DNA from: Niabella sp.
Lineage (GTDB): Bacteria; Bacteroidota; Bacteroidia; Chitinophagales; Chitinophagaceae
Direction: 5' to 3'
Length of the DNA stretch: 64,000 bases
Assembly (NCBI GenBank): GCA_027493055.1
Contig: JAPUDO010000074.1
Coordinates: forward strand, 62,001 to 126,000
The notes beneath the pieces are model-generated. The model saw nothing but the letters and a program-made list of their open reading frames with translations, was not told where the DNA came from and made no database searches. Positions 16,857-27,248 of the stretch are shown here, in pieces. Every line of letters begins with the position of its first letter. The first letter of the stretch is position 1. Position numbers and translations under genes: made by a program.

Positions 16857-17990
16857 TCAGTACACAGGGAACTGATTATTTTGAAATTTATTTTTCAGGA
16901 ATTGCATTCTGTCGGTATTGCCATTCCGGGGTTGCTGGCTTACATTTCCCAAAGGTTCCATCTCCGCATCCCAATCATAAGCCTCCCTGAATGAATGATA
17001 TACCCAATCCCAGCTATAGCTTTCAAATTTATTAACAGCATCCGCCAGGTAGGAATTACCATCTGCAGCCGCCCGTGTTACACTAAACTCTCCAATATTA
17101 ATTTTTACATTGTTGTTATTTATCTGATAATTCCTGATGATCTGAATTTCATTCAACATCTGATTTTTTACAGTAGTAGTATAAGAGGCTGGCGGATAAC
17201 CAGAAATAGTAACCTGGTGTGTATAGCTTAAAGGAGTATATAAATGCGGGCTTACCGTTATATTAGGATAAACACTGCCGTTTGCCTTTTTAGGAATAAT
17301 GAGATTGGGCAGATTAGGGATCCTGTCTACCCAGCCATTTCCCTGGTATCCGGAGGGCTGTAATAATATCTCGCATTTGTCCTGCTTCCCATCCCTTAGC
17401 GCCACTACAATTCTTTTTGCCAGCTCATTCCAGGCATTGGGTTTACCTGTAGGGAGAAACGGCTCATTATAAAGGTCGTAAATAATAAACGAAGATCCTG
17501 TATGGCAGTGATTGGATATCTGGCGCCACATTTCCACCACCATATCCTGCAATTTAGTATCTGTCCACAACCTGTCTCCCGGATTGCCGGTATAAGGATT
17601 TATTGCGCCAGGTGTGGTGTGAGGATCGATTATTAACTTTAAATTCCTTGTCCTGCATAATGCTACCAGCTGATCTAATTTTGTAAAGGCATTAACATTC
17701 AAACTATAGTTCCCATTAGCATCTTTTTCATTGATAAACCTGTGGGAAGTATTTGTAAAAAGAGCTCTTACCACATTAGCCTTATAGCTTCTGACATCAT
17801 CCAAATCTGCAGTAGTAATAGTACTTAAAATATCAAAACCACGTATCCTGATATTCGCAGGATCAGGGTCTGTAACAGCACGGGCTTTTGTAGCAACCCT
17901 TTGCGCTGTGTTTTCTTCTATCCTGGCAGAACTTTGCTTTAAGCATGAAGCGCATGTTACTAAAAATAAAAAGGCAACGACTTGTTTCAT
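16857..17990 (-). CDS. GH5-family glycoside hydrolase, lipoprotein (paralogue 1)
   Basis: 377 residues with a lipobox (VTCASCLK) near residue 16. A TIM-barrel GH5 enzyme: the acid/base is Glu176 in YDLYNEPF and the nucleophile is Glu301 in NIGEFSV, both present, so it should be active. The conserved IIDPHTTPG lies near residue 120. It is clearly related to the two upstream genes but the most diverged of the three. GH5 cleaves beta-glucans, mannans and related chains; the subfamily cannot be told by eye. Confidence 0.9.
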   Translation of the reverse strand: MKQVVAFLFLVTCASCLKQSSARIEENTAQRVATKARAVTDPDPANIRIRGFDILSTITTADLDDVRSYKANVVRALFTNTSHRFINEKDANGNYSLNVNAFTKLDQLVALCRTRNLKLIIDPHTTPGAINPYTGNPGDRLWTDTKLQDMVVEMWRQISNHCHTGSSFIIYDLYNEPFLPTGKPNAWNELAKRIVVALRDGKQDKCEILLQPSGYQGNGWVDRIPNLPNLIIPKKANGSVYPNITVSPHLYTPLSYTHQVTISGYPPASYTTTVKNQMLNEIQIIRNYQINNNNVKINIGEFSVTRAAADGNSYLADAVNKFESYSWDWVYHSFREAYDWDAEMEPLGNVSQQPRNGNTDRMQFLKNKFQNNQFPVY

Positions 17991-18167
17991 TTTTTAGGTT
18001 TTTAAGGATGAGTGGGTATATTATTTAAGGACAAAATAAATCTCCGGCAAAGAACCCTATAAAGCCTGCCTGACACTTTCTTTAAAACTTTAACCTATAC
18101 TAAAATCAAACCTGTGCAAGCGTTCCTTTTTAATGGGCTCAACTGTATAAATGCTCAATAGTTTTTA

Positions 18168-19244
18168 TTAAAACTCAGCCTGCTTATTTTTTAAGAAGTA
18201 GCTTTTCAACAACGTAATCCGCTTTTCATTATTATTCCGTGGTAATATCTCCAAGGTACCAACGGGCATTTCCGGATCCCAATAAAAGGATTCCCTGAAA
18301 GCATGATATGTCCAGTGCCACCCATATTTTTCACATGCATCAATTACATCCTTTAAATACTCATTGCTGTCACCTGCTATCCGGGACACACTAAACTCAC
18401 CAATGTAAACAGGAACTTTAGGATGCGCTAACTGAAATTCCCGGATTAAAGAGATCTCCTTCTGCACGATAGCTTTTGCGTTCAATTTGGGGTTGCTATA
18501 GCTTATTCTTCCATACGATGGGCTCACCAGCTGATGTGTGTACTCATGAGGCTCATAAAAATGCGGACTCACCATAATATTATCATCATCAGGCAGCTTA
18601 AATCTGGCAAGGTGTTTATTTCTTGAGATCCATCTGCCATTCTCATTTAAATCATTAGGCTCAATAATGATGGTATGATCATCCCCGTTGTTCCGTATCA
18701 CTTTGATTATTCTTGCTACCAGATCATACCATATCTCTGAATCAGGAACATAAGGTTCATTGAGCAGATCATAACCAAAGATCACTTTCCTGTTTGCTTT
18801 ATAGCGGTCTGATATTTTCTTCCACATTTCTACCAACTTATCCTGAAGGTCTTTACGCTTCCAGAATTCATCATCATAGCTGGTGGTGTAATCATTTTTT
18901 AATCCCGGAAAAGTGTGAGGATCAATAACTACCCGGATGCCGTATTTGTGACAAAGCATAATAATATTATCCAGCTTTTTAAATTCGGTTTCGTTATACT
19001 CATACGGCAGCGCTTTTGAAATAAGCTTGTTATCTGCAAACATCACCCGTACCAGGTTAACGCCATACTTCTTCAAGTCGACAAAATCTTTTTCGGTAAG
19101 ATCGGCTGTTATTTCAAAGCCCCTGTATATATTTTTCACCTGTCCATGACCGGTCTTTTTTGGAGGTTGTGCAATGGCATGCAGTGAACCAAAAGCCAGC
19201 AGGATGAATAACAACAGCTTAGTGCCTGATAAACGATTCATCAT
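18168..19244 (-). CDS. GH5-family glycoside hydrolase (paralogue 2)
   Basis: 358 residues with a cleavable signal (LLFILLAFGSLHAIAQ). Acid/base Glu163 in YDLLNEPYVP and nucleophile Glu283 in IGEFSVSR are intact, and VVIDPHTFPGL matches its neighbours. Unlike the flanking paralogues it has no lipobox Cys, so it is likely periplasmic or secreted rather than surface-anchored, which could separate the roles of the three enzymes. Gap to the upstream paralogue is 130 bp. Confidence 0.9.
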   Translation of the reverse strand: MMNRLSGTKLLLFILLAFGSLHAIAQPPKKTGHGQVKNIYRGFEITADLTEKDFVDLKKYGVNLVRVMFADNKLISKALPYEYNETEFKKLDNIIMLCHKYGIRVVIDPHTFPGLKNDYTTSYDDEFWKRKDLQDKLVEMWKKISDRYKANRKVIFGYDLLNEPYVPDSEIWYDLVARIIKVIRNNGDDHTIIIEPNDLNENGRWISRNKHLARFKLPDDDNIMVSPHFYEPHEYTHQLVSPSYGRISYSNPKLNAKAIVQKEISLIREFQLAHPKVPVYIGEFSVSRIAGDSNEYLKDVIDACEKYGWHWTYHAFRESFYWDPEMPVGTLEILPRNNNEKRITLLKSYFLKNKQAEF

Positions 19245-19374
19245 AATAGTAATTTTTATGGGCAGATCTTAAATTGTCGCAATTGTAGGGGAACACTTGC
19301 CTGGGCGAGGCGCCATGGCAAACATATCTATCAACTACTAATAGCAGAAAGGACAACCAGGTTTATATCCTTTA

Positions 19375-20460
19375 TTATTTATTTTTTTCAAAATATTTTT
19401 TTAACAGGGTGATCCTGGATGCAGTAGTACTCCTGGGTTTCATATCATTTGTTCCTAATGGCATTTCCACATCCCACGGATATGCCTCCCGGAAGGAGTG
19501 AATGGTCCAATGCCATTTATTTTTTTCAAAAAAATCAATAGCATCTTTTATAAACTCGTCTCCATCCGTAGCTGATCTGGCTACAGCAAATTCACCAATA
19601 AAGATCCGCACATGGGGATATTTTTTCTGAAAGTCTACAATGGGTTTCAAACTGTTCTCTAAAGCAGCCTTCCCCCCTACAGCGTTATAAGATATTTTAG
19701 GATAGCTGGCAATAACTTCCTGATGTGTATACCGTAAAGGATCATATACATGCGGGCTTACAATAATAGAGTCATCTGCCGGTAACTTTAAAGCCCCTAT
19801 GTTGGCTACCCGCTCAATCCAAACCCCGGGAGCCTGAAAACCATGAGGTTCAATAATAACGGGGTGCTTATCACCATTATCTCTTATTAGTTTTGTAAGG
19901 CGGGCAACAATTCTGTTCCAGATCTCCTGGTCGTTTGGTACAAAGGGCTCATTCAGCAGATCATATCCAAAAATCACACTACCCTTTGATTTATACCGGT
20001 CCGATATTTTTTTCCAAAGGTTCGCGAGGATATCCTGGTACTCCGTAGATGTCCAGAACGGATCGTTAGGAGAACAGGTATAATCGCTGCTTTCCAATCC
20101 CGGAGCGGTATGCGGGTTAATGACAACTCTTATTCCATATTTCTCGCACAGGCCAATAACTCGGTCCAGGTTCTCAAATTCCGCTTCATTATAATTGTAA
20201 GGGCTTGTTTTAGAAATTAATTTATAATACCCATACACTACCCTTACAATATTTGCTCCATACGCTTTCAGGTCTTTTATATCCTGCTCTGTTACGCGCG
20301 AGGTTACATTAAAGCCTCTCAGCATTTCATCCTTAGTGTTAGCCGGGGGCTCTGGCGGAGGAGGATCAATACCTCGCTTGTCTTTGTCTCCGCAATTACA
20401 AAAAGAAAAAGTAAACATCATTAAAAGACAAACTAATAGTCTGTTTATTTTCATGTGCAT
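19375..20460 (-). CDS. GH5-family glycoside hydrolase, lipoprotein (paralogue 3)
   Basis: 361 residues. The signal ends in a Cys (FSFCNCGD) followed by Asp and a proline-rich linker (DPPPPEPPANT), typical of a surface lipoprotein enzyme. Acid/base Glu171 in YDLLNEPFVP and nucleophile Glu290 in IGEFAVAR are present. It lies first among the GH5 genes after susD, so it is the best candidate for the surface endo-enzyme that feeds SusCD. A start at M3 is equally possible. Confidence 0.91.
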   Translation of the reverse strand: MHMKINRLLVCLLMMFTFSFCNCGDKDKRGIDPPPPEPPANTKDEMLRGFNVTSRVTEQDIKDLKAYGANIVRVVYGYYKLISKTSPYNYNEAEFENLDRVIGLCEKYGIRVVINPHTAPGLESSDYTCSPNDPFWTSTEYQDILANLWKKISDRYKSKGSVIFGYDLLNEPFVPNDQEIWNRIVARLTKLIRDNGDKHPVIIEPHGFQAPGVWIERVANIGALKLPADDSIIVSPHVYDPLRYTHQEVIASYPKISYNAVGGKAALENSLKPIVDFQKKYPHVRIFIGEFAVARSATDGDEFIKDAIDFFEKNKWHWTIHSFREAYPWDVEMPLGTNDMKPRSTTASRITLLKKYFEKNK

Positions 20461-20614
20461 ATTCTTTATGATTTCTACAATCTTAATTCAGGATAATGAT
20501 TCGTTTTAGAAAGGGAGAGGGGCAACCGGCAATATTGTTACAATACCGCCGGTATCAGCTAACGTTAAGATAGCCTCTCCCTAACCTCTGGATATTACTG
20601 CTCTTAGTACACCA

Positions 20615-22396
20615 TTAATAGCCAGGGTTTTCTATCAGGCTAGGATTATTAGCCCTTCTTGCCGGAGTAATAGGAAAATAATAATTCTTTTCAAAAAATG
20701 CGGGCACTGCACCACCATCTATCCCATTAATTACCTGCAACTTCAGCTTACGGGTATTATAATCCAGTATATATTGCAAGCCGGAGAAACTCCTGGAGAG
20801 ATCAGCAACAGCAGTTCTCCATCTCCTTAAATCCCAATAGCGGTGCCCCTCAAACGCTAATTCTACTTTTCGTTCATGTTTAATTTTGCTGAGGTCTATT
20901 GAAGATAGTGAGGCAACACCTGCTCTGCTCCTTACCTGGTTAATGGCATCCAAAGCCTCAGCAGGTTTGTTTAATGCCAATGCGGCCTCTGCATAGTTGA
21001 GCAATATCTCAGCATACCTGAACACGATCCAATCTGTTTTGGATCCGTAAATATTAGTGTTGTTATCCTTGGTTTCATCAAGATATTTCAACACACCAAA
21101 TCCGGTTCCGCCATTTAATGCCCGGGCAAGAATTCCCTGGTAAGATCCGGTTAATACCAGGTTGCCGCTTGCATCCAAAACTCCCTGGTGAAAATCCAAC
21201 GGAGCGCCTTTCCACATGGTATTATGTGTGTATATAGTTGCATAAAAGCGAGGTTCTTTGTTCTTCCACAGGTCTTCTGTTGTCCACAGTCCCTGCTGCA
21301 TAGCAGCCCTGTTTAAGGTACCGGGCGTACCATCAACATATTCAAACTCTTCTGCCATTTCAAGGTAAACGCCATCTATATTACCCGCACCCCATGCATT
21401 GGGAGCAGGAGTCTGGTAAAAATCATAATTGCTTCCATTACCGCCCGGATCTTTAGGCAAATCATCGTGCGTTCTTACAAAGATGGCTTCGGAGTTCTGC
21501 TTCTTCATAAAAACGTTTCTAAAGTTAGTAACCTTATTGGCATCTGAATTATACAACGCATATTTAGTGCTATTGATTATTTGTTTAGAAGCATCATAAG
21601 ACTTTTGATAATACTCATTTTTCAGGCTGTTCTCAATTCCTACTATTCCTCCATTTTGGGGACCACTACCATAAGCGGCAATGCTGGCCGCATATAATGC
21701 TGCCCTGCTTTTTAAAGCCAATGCCGCATACTTAGAGGGCCTGCCATAATCCACGGCTGCTACTGCTTCGGGCAAATCATTGGTGCAGGCATCAATTTCA
21801 CTTATCACAAAGTCGTACACTTCCTTTTCAGTATTTCTTTTTACAAACAATTCTTCATGCGGGTCAGAAATAGCCTGGGCTTTGGTAACAAGAGGAACAC
21901 CGCCGTATCTTTTTGCCATAGAAAAATAATTAAACGCCCTTATAAATCTGGCCTCCGCTACTCTCTTTTTTGCCCATGCCGCATCAACCGGAGAGCCGGG
22001 AACACGTGCTATAAACTCATTCAGCCTGCGGATCGTAACGTAAGCCCGTTCCCACCATTCCAATAAACCTTTGGTTCCGGATTCATTGATGTTACCAAAT
22101 TTAAGCTGATAGGCATTGCCCGACCATGTAGCGTTTGCTTTTGCTTCATCTGACATATGATTTATAAAATACATCATAAACCAATACTGGGAAGAGTTTC
22201 CCGGCATATACATTTCATTATCCCAGATGGACATTTCGGTGTACACCTGGGTCAGAAAAGCATCAATTAGTGTTTGATCATCCCAAACAACAGCATCTGA
22301 AATGATTCCAAGCGGCTTTTTATCAAGCACATTTTTGGTGCACGAAAAAAATGCAGCAAATAATGTAAAAGATAAGAGTATATATACTTTTTTCAT
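20615..22396 (-). CDS. SusD/RagB-family outer-membrane glycan-binding lipoprotein
   Basis: 593 residues. The lipoprotein signal has Cys19 (FAAFFSCTK). Seen: the N-terminal TPR-type region and the C-terminal signatures LNYAEAALALNKPAEALDAI, QVRSRAGV and ELAFEGHRYWDLRRW, all standard for SusD. SusD caps the SusC transporter on the outer face and captures oligosaccharide. It lies 53 bp downstream of the susC-like gene. Ligand specificity is not visible, but the adjacent GH5 set suggests a beta-linked glucan or mannan. Confidence 0.95.
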   Translation of the reverse strand: MKKVYILLSFTLFAAFFSCTKNVLDKKPLGIISDAVVWDDQTLIDAFLTQVYTEMSIWDNEMYMPGNSSQYWFMMYFINHMSDEAKANATWSGNAYQLKFGNINESGTKGLLEWWERAYVTIRRLNEFIARVPGSPVDAAWAKKRVAEARFIRAFNYFSMAKRYGGVPLVTKAQAISDPHEELFVKRNTEKEVYDFVISEIDACTNDLPEAVAAVDYGRPSKYAALALKSRAALYAASIAAYGSGPQNGGIVGIENSLKNEYYQKSYDASKQIINSTKYALYNSDANKVTNFRNVFMKKQNSEAIFVRTHDDLPKDPGGNGSNYDFYQTPAPNAWGAGNIDGVYLEMAEEFEYVDGTPGTLNRAAMQQGLWTTEDLWKNKEPRFYATIYTHNTMWKGAPLDFHQGVLDASGNLVLTGSYQGILARALNGGTGFGVLKYLDETKDNNTNIYGSKTDWIVFRYAEILLNYAEAALALNKPAEALDAINQVRSRAGVASLSSIDLSKIKHERKVELAFEGHRYWDLRRWRTAVADLSRSFSGLQYILDYNTRKLKLQVINGIDGGAVPAFFEKNYYFPITPARRANNPSLIENPGY

Positions 22397-22449
22397 CTTA
22401 TAATCTTTTTAGTTGATAGTATTACAATCGGTTTTTCTGCCCGCCCTTA

Positions 22450-25400
22450 CTACAGGGAAATATTAAGTCCTACCGTAATTGTTTTTTGTTGGGGATAAGA
22501 ACCACCTGGATTATTGGCCACAAATTCCGGGTCTACCTGGTATTTAGCCAGCTTATTAAAAGTTAAGATATTAAAGGCGGCTATGTATGCTTTTACCATT
22601 TTCACATTGATCCTACTGGTTATAATGGCAGGCAGCTGATATCCCAAAGAGATGGTTTTCAACCTCAGATAACCCGCATCTTTCAGCCAGAAATCGGATG
22701 CATAGCCATTTGTGGGGCTGAAGCTTCCCGGGCGGGGCACAATACCATCTTTCCTGTTATTTTCAGGGGTCCATCTTTCTTCGAAGTAAAGCGTGCTGCC
22801 GCCTTTTGCAGCAATCCCGGTTGAATATCCAAAAGCGCCCTGTAATAAAGCAGACAGGTCAAAGTTCCTGTAGGCCACATTCATATTAAGACCCGCCATC
22901 CAGTTAGGTACATTTCCCTTACCTATCACCACCATATCTTCCTGGTTAATTTTACCATCTTTGTTATAGTCAATAATTTTCACATCACCGGGACGAAGGT
23001 TCTTGTTATCATTACCATCCTGGTTATAGCCAAGATTATTTATTTCTTCCTGGCTGGTAAATAACCCATCCGTTAAATAACCAATGCTCCTGTCTGTCCA
23101 GTTACCGGAATTCTTATTAGTTCTTATCTGCCATTCCTCAGTATATTCAGGCTCTTCATAATGGTCCCACTTAGCCCTGTTCCAGGAAATATTACCGGAA
23201 ATATCCCATCTAAAATCTGCCGATTTGCCTGCGGTACCCAGCATCAGGTCAAAGCCACGATTGTTCTGGCTGTTAAGGTTTTCTTTAGGCAAGGGAGCGC
23301 CGAATGATGTTGGTATTGATGATAACCTTGTAGCAGGTATTCCTTCCCTTTTCCTGTAAAACACATTGGCTTCCCCGTATATTTTCCTTTTCAGGAATGA
23401 GAAATCGAGGCCCAGGTTAGAGATAGTCATCTTTTCCCAGGTTAATGCCGGATTGGCAAGATTAGTGAGGCCCAGGGCATTATAATAAGTGCTGCCAAAC
23501 AAATAAGGACCTCCCTGTATATAAGGGATTGTTATGCCATATCCTGAATAATAATCATAGTTCCCAACATTGTCAATCCCTGATTGTCCGTAGCTGGCTC
23601 TCAATTTAAGCTCATCTATACTGCTTACGTTAGCAAGAAAATTTTCTTTGGAAATAGCCCAACCTACCAAAACGCTGGGGAAGTATCCCCACCTTGTTTC
23701 TTTTGGAAACCGGGATGAGGCATCGGCCCTGAAAGTACCCTCGAATAAATACTTGCTCATGTAATCATACCTTAGTCTTCCCACCGCGGACTTGCGGCCA
23801 TTTTCACTGGCACTGCCATCGTTTCTCATCCCATCGGTACTACCGGCGCTCAGCTGATCAATAAGATTTGAAAGATATCGTTCCCGGTAGGCTCTTACCC
23901 AATCTGAAGAGTAAACAATTGTTTCATATAAGGCCATTGCCGAAACATTATGATTACCTATTTTTTTGTCATAATTTAAGGAATAGTTCTCCGTAAGCAT
24001 ATACCCTTCACTTTTTTGCACTTCGAGGTTTGATGGATTATTCAGAGATCCTTTTTGGGTATAGATATTAGCATCATAGTCATATAAATAGAAGATCGCG
24101 GCTTTTCCAAATCTTTTCCGGCTATCATAGGTTTTATAGTAATTGGCAAAAGTTTTCAGAGACAGTCCGGGAATGGGTCTAAAATCATATTTAAAACTAA
24201 GCGTTGCCCTTATATCCTGGTGGCCTTCATCTGCGTAGCCAGAAAGGTCCCTGTTAGTAGTCACATGGGCGCCACCGGTACCACCGCCTTCGGCCCAGGA
24301 TATTTTATCAGGATCGGGGAATGATGCCGGAAACATAGGCGAAGTATTCCACAGGTCATTCCAAACGTCACTGCCTCCGCTATAATATCTCCAGGCAAAA
24401 TCCCGTTGCTCAATAGCCGTAGCCATATCTAACTGCATAGAAAGGTTATCTAGAATTTTAGCGTCTATATTAGATTGCAGGTTATACCTTTTATAGCCAC
24501 CGCCGCTTTTTTTCCACATGGTTTCCTGATCAAGATACCCTAAGAAGCCATAGTATTTTATTCGCTCCGATCCGCCCCGGATACTGATATTGTGTTGTTT
24601 CTGCGGCGCCCAGTTTCTTATCAGCTCCTTATTCCAGTCCGTATTAGGAAAACGGGGATCAGTTCCATCATAGTATTTTGCCACTTCCTCATCAGTGTAA
24701 GGACGGGTGGTAGTACTGGCTGAATTTAACCAGGCTTCATTAGCCAGCTGGGCCATCTGCCCTGAAGATTGTTTTTTAGGAAAAAAAGTAACACTTTGAA
24801 GTGTATAAGAGGTTTTAACACCTATCTCCGGTTTTTGTGTATTTCCCCTTTTTGTGGTAACCAATATTACACCATTACCCGCACGGGACCCATAAATAGA
24901 AGCAGAGGCATCTTTAAGTATTGAAATTGATTCTATCTGGTTTGCATCAATCGAATTAAAATCAGCTTCAACACCGTCCACAATTACAAGAGGATTACCA
25001 AAACCCCTGATGCTTAAATAGGCTCTGTCGCTGCCTGGCTGCCCGCTTTGCTGTAACGATACCAGGCCTGGCAATCGCCCGGCTAACGCATTGCTGGCGC
25101 TTGCAATAGGAACTTTTTCCAACTGATCGGCTTTTACCGCCGCCACGGCCCCGGTAAGCGTAGATTTCCGTTGTGTGCCATAACCTACCACTAATATATC
25201 GTCCATTTTTACACCATCGCCGGTTAATACAATGATGCCTAAAGCCGCATTAGGGCCTACCACTATCTCCTGTGTTCCATAACCTACATAGGATATAACA
25301 AGCACTGCACCCTCATCTGCATTCAGTGTAAACTCTCCTGCCGTGTTTGTAGTTGTACCTATATTACCGCCCTTTACACTGATGGATACCCCTTCCAGCG

Positions 25401-25818
25401 GATTCCCGTTTTCATCCACCACTTTTCCTTTAATAGGCAACGCCGGATCTAATGCCTGCTTGCCTGTAACCACAACCAGCACCTCGTTTATTTTACGGTA
25501 AGAAAAGGTAGTGGTTTTAAGAAGCTGCTGCATTACATAATCTATAGTTGCATTTTTAGCATATACATCTACATAGGCGCTATTCAGCCCCACCTGATCA
25601 TCATAAACAAAGCGGTAATTATATTTATCCTCAATTTTTTTGAGCACTGAGGTGATAGTAGTGCTTTTTAGATCAAGATTTATCCTTCCCTGCGATGAGG
25701 AGTTAAAAGCTACGGCCTGCAAAGCAGCGGTACAAATAAGTATAATAATCAGTTTCATTATTATTAAGTATTTCAGATAACCAGATAGCAGAATGGTCCC
25801 ACAATTATATTTTTTCAT
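22450..25818 (-). CDS. SusC/RagA-family TonB-dependent transporter with STN domain
   Basis: 1122 residues. In order: signal region, STN domain (about 45-115, KKIEDKYNYRFVYDDQVGLN), a carboxypeptidase-D-like domain (about 128-205), the conserved VVGYGTQRKSTLTGAV, a plug (NALAGRLPGLV, LVIVDGVEADF, IESISILKDASASIYGSRAG, GVILVTTK), and the beta-barrel to the end. The STN domain is diagnostic of transporters that signal through a FecR anti-sigma factor, and fecR and the sigma gene are immediately upstream. An internal ATG at codon 21 gives a better signal peptide and may be the real start. Confidence 0.95.
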   Translation of the reverse strand: MKKYNCGTILLSGYLKYLIIMKLIIILICTAALQAVAFNSSSQGRINLDLKSTTITSVLKKIEDKYNYRFVYDDQVGLNSAYVDVYAKNATIDYVMQQLLKTTTFSYRKINEVLVVVTGKQALDPALPIKGKVVDENGNPLEGVSISVKGGNIGTTTNTAGEFTLNADEGAVLVISYVGYGTQEIVVGPNAALGIIVLTGDGVKMDDILVVGYGTQRKSTLTGAVAAVKADQLEKVPIASASNALAGRLPGLVSLQQSGQPGSDRAYLSIRGFGNPLVIVDGVEADFNSIDANQIESISILKDASASIYGSRAGNGVILVTTKRGNTQKPEIGVKTSYTLQSVTFFPKKQSSGQMAQLANEAWLNSASTTTRPYTDEEVAKYYDGTDPRFPNTDWNKELIRNWAPQKQHNISIRGGSERIKYYGFLGYLDQETMWKKSGGGYKRYNLQSNIDAKILDNLSMQLDMATAIEQRDFAWRYYSGGSDVWNDLWNTSPMFPASFPDPDKISWAEGGGTGGAHVTTNRDLSGYADEGHQDIRATLSFKYDFRPIPGLSLKTFANYYKTYDSRKRFGKAAIFYLYDYDANIYTQKGSLNNPSNLEVQKSEGYMLTENYSLNYDKKIGNHNVSAMALYETIVYSSDWVRAYRERYLSNLIDQLSAGSTDGMRNDGSASENGRKSAVGRLRYDYMSKYLFEGTFRADASSRFPKETRWGYFPSVLVGWAISKENFLANVSSIDELKLRASYGQSGIDNVGNYDYYSGYGITIPYIQGGPYLFGSTYYNALGLTNLANPALTWEKMTISNLGLDFSFLKRKIYGEANVFYRKREGIPATRLSSIPTSFGAPLPKENLNSQNNRGFDLMLGTAGKSADFRWDISGNISWNRAKWDHYEEPEYTEEWQIRTNKNSGNWTDRSIGYLTDGLFTSQEEINNLGYNQDGNDNKNLRPGDVKIIDYNKDGKINQEDMVVIGKGNVPNWMAGLNMNVAYRNFDLSALLQGAFGYSTGIAAKGGSTLYFEERWTPENNRKDGIVPRPGSFSPTNGYASDFWLKDAGYLRLKTISLGYQLPAIITSRINVKMVKAYIAAFNILTFNKLAKYQVDPEFVANNPGGSYPQQKTITVGLNISL

Positions 25819-26134
25819 ATATTGCGTAAGTTTTAAAATGATGAAATGGCTGCCTTAAGGGCAGCTTTTTGTCACAAAAGCGGAAAATGGCTCCAACATT
25901 TTTCGCTTTTTATTTAGAGTCTGGTTCTTTTACTGACGGGAATTATTATACAGCTTTTTCAAGCACACCAAAGCAATCCTTACAGACATAGCATCAAGGT
26001 TGCCACGTCAGGCTGCAGCAGACAAGCAAAAACTATTAATAAGCTTTCCTATAAGTTTTAAACAGGCTCTTCAGGTGATCAGGTTTCTTCTTTCATGGCA
26101 ATTTCGTTTTTAAGGTTTTCAAATAACAGCACCG
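25819..26134. other. susC leader and fecR-susC spacer
   Basis: 316 bp between fecR and susC. It presumably carries the ECF-sigma-dependent promoter of the susCD-GH operon; I cannot identify the -35/-10 by eye. The only clear structure is a hairpin at 25849-25865 (GCTGCC-TTAAG-GGCAGC), 31 bp before the annotated susC ATG. It has an adjacent T-run on the plus strand (A-run on the susC strand), so it is a leader hairpin rather than a terminator for the susC direction. Confidence 0.45.
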
Positions 26135-27190
26135 CTAATAAATAACTACTTTATCTTTATAAATAGTATAATTAAATCCAATTGAAAATTTAAAAGACTC
26201 CAATGCATCTTTTAAGCTGTCATCCTCAAATGTTCCGCTAAATTTTCTATCGGATATAATTTTTCGCTGAAGCTCTATTTTTGTATTAAACCTTCTTTCC
26301 AGAACAGGGATAATATCCTCAAACAATTCGTTGTCAAAAACAAGTTTGTTGTTGATCCATTCTGTTTCTTTTGCAGTAGAATCAACCGGATTTACTTTAA
26401 TGGTTAATAATTGTATAGCGGCTTCATTACTATTGGCTTTGACATTAAGTTTTCCATCTTGCACATAATTGTTCTGAACCACTAATTTTTCGTTAGTTGC
26501 CAGTGTAATTTTTTCACCTTTCTTCTTTTTTAAATAAACTTCTACCGAGCCCCTCAGCAATGTGGTGGCACTGTTTTTTTCATCAGGATAAGCACGTATG
26601 TTGAAAGCCGTACCTGTTATCCTTACATCCATTACTTTAGTGTGTACAATAAAAGGTCTTTTTTTATCTTTTACCACATCAAAATAAGCCTCGCCCAGCA
26701 ATTCTACTTCCCGGCTCTTCTCCCATGCATTTTCGTTATAACTGAGCCTGGTATCTGCATTGATCCAAACCTTTGTACCATCGGGAAGCACAATATTTGA
26801 TTTTGACCCTTTTTTAGTGCTAACAATGTTAGGGGATTTTATTTGCGTACTGTCAGCTCTGGAACTGATAAAAACAAAATAGGTTACTGCGCATATTATG
26901 ATTACGGCTACTGCAACTTTACTCCAGAATTCCAGGCTGTACGATTTTTTAGGAGGCATTTTACTGCGCTCTATTTTTTCATTTAAATTGTTTAAAGAGG
27001 CTTTTAAAGATTCGGCGCTATACTTATGATCGAAATTGAAATTCACATCAAAAACGGCATCCATCATTGAAACAATTATCGCATCATCCTCATTTGTTTC
27101 CAGGTAAGCATCCAGCTCCCTTTTTTCAGGAAGTGTTAAAGCGCCGGATTTCTTTTTGGCCAATAATTCTAAAAATCTGTCATTGTTCAT
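26135..27190 (-). CDS. FecR-family anti-sigma factor
   Basis: 351 residues. Cytoplasmic N-terminal part (1-85), one TM segment at about 91-110 (VAVAVIIICAVTYFVFIS), and a periplasmic FecR domain with LPDGTKVWINADTRLSY, VELLGEAYFDVVKD and TAFNIRAYP. The DUF4974-type C-terminus has RRFNTKIELQ. It holds the partner sigma factor until a signal from the STN domain of the SusC-like receptor arrives. Starts 58 bp after the sigma gene. Confidence 0.95.
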   Translation of the reverse strand: MNNDRFLELLAKKKSGALTLPEKRELDAYLETNEDDAIIVSMMDAVFDVNFNFDHKYSAESLKASLNNLNEKIERSKMPPKKSYSLEFWSKVAVAVIIICAVTYFVFISSRADSTQIKSPNIVSTKKGSKSNIVLPDGTKVWINADTRLSYNENAWEKSREVELLGEAYFDVVKDKKRPFIVHTKVMDVRITGTAFNIRAYPDEKNSATTLLRGSVEVYLKKKKGEKITLATNEKLVVQNNYVQDGKLNVKANSNEAAIQLLTIKVNPVDSTAKETEWINNKLVFDNELFEDIIPVLERRFNTKIELQRKIISDRKFSGTFEDDSLKDALESFKFSIGFNYTIYKDKVVIY

Positions 27191-27248
27191 TTGCTTTCTA
27201 TATAAAAGTCAATTTTTTAAAGGTGTTACCCTTAATCATTCTATAAAT

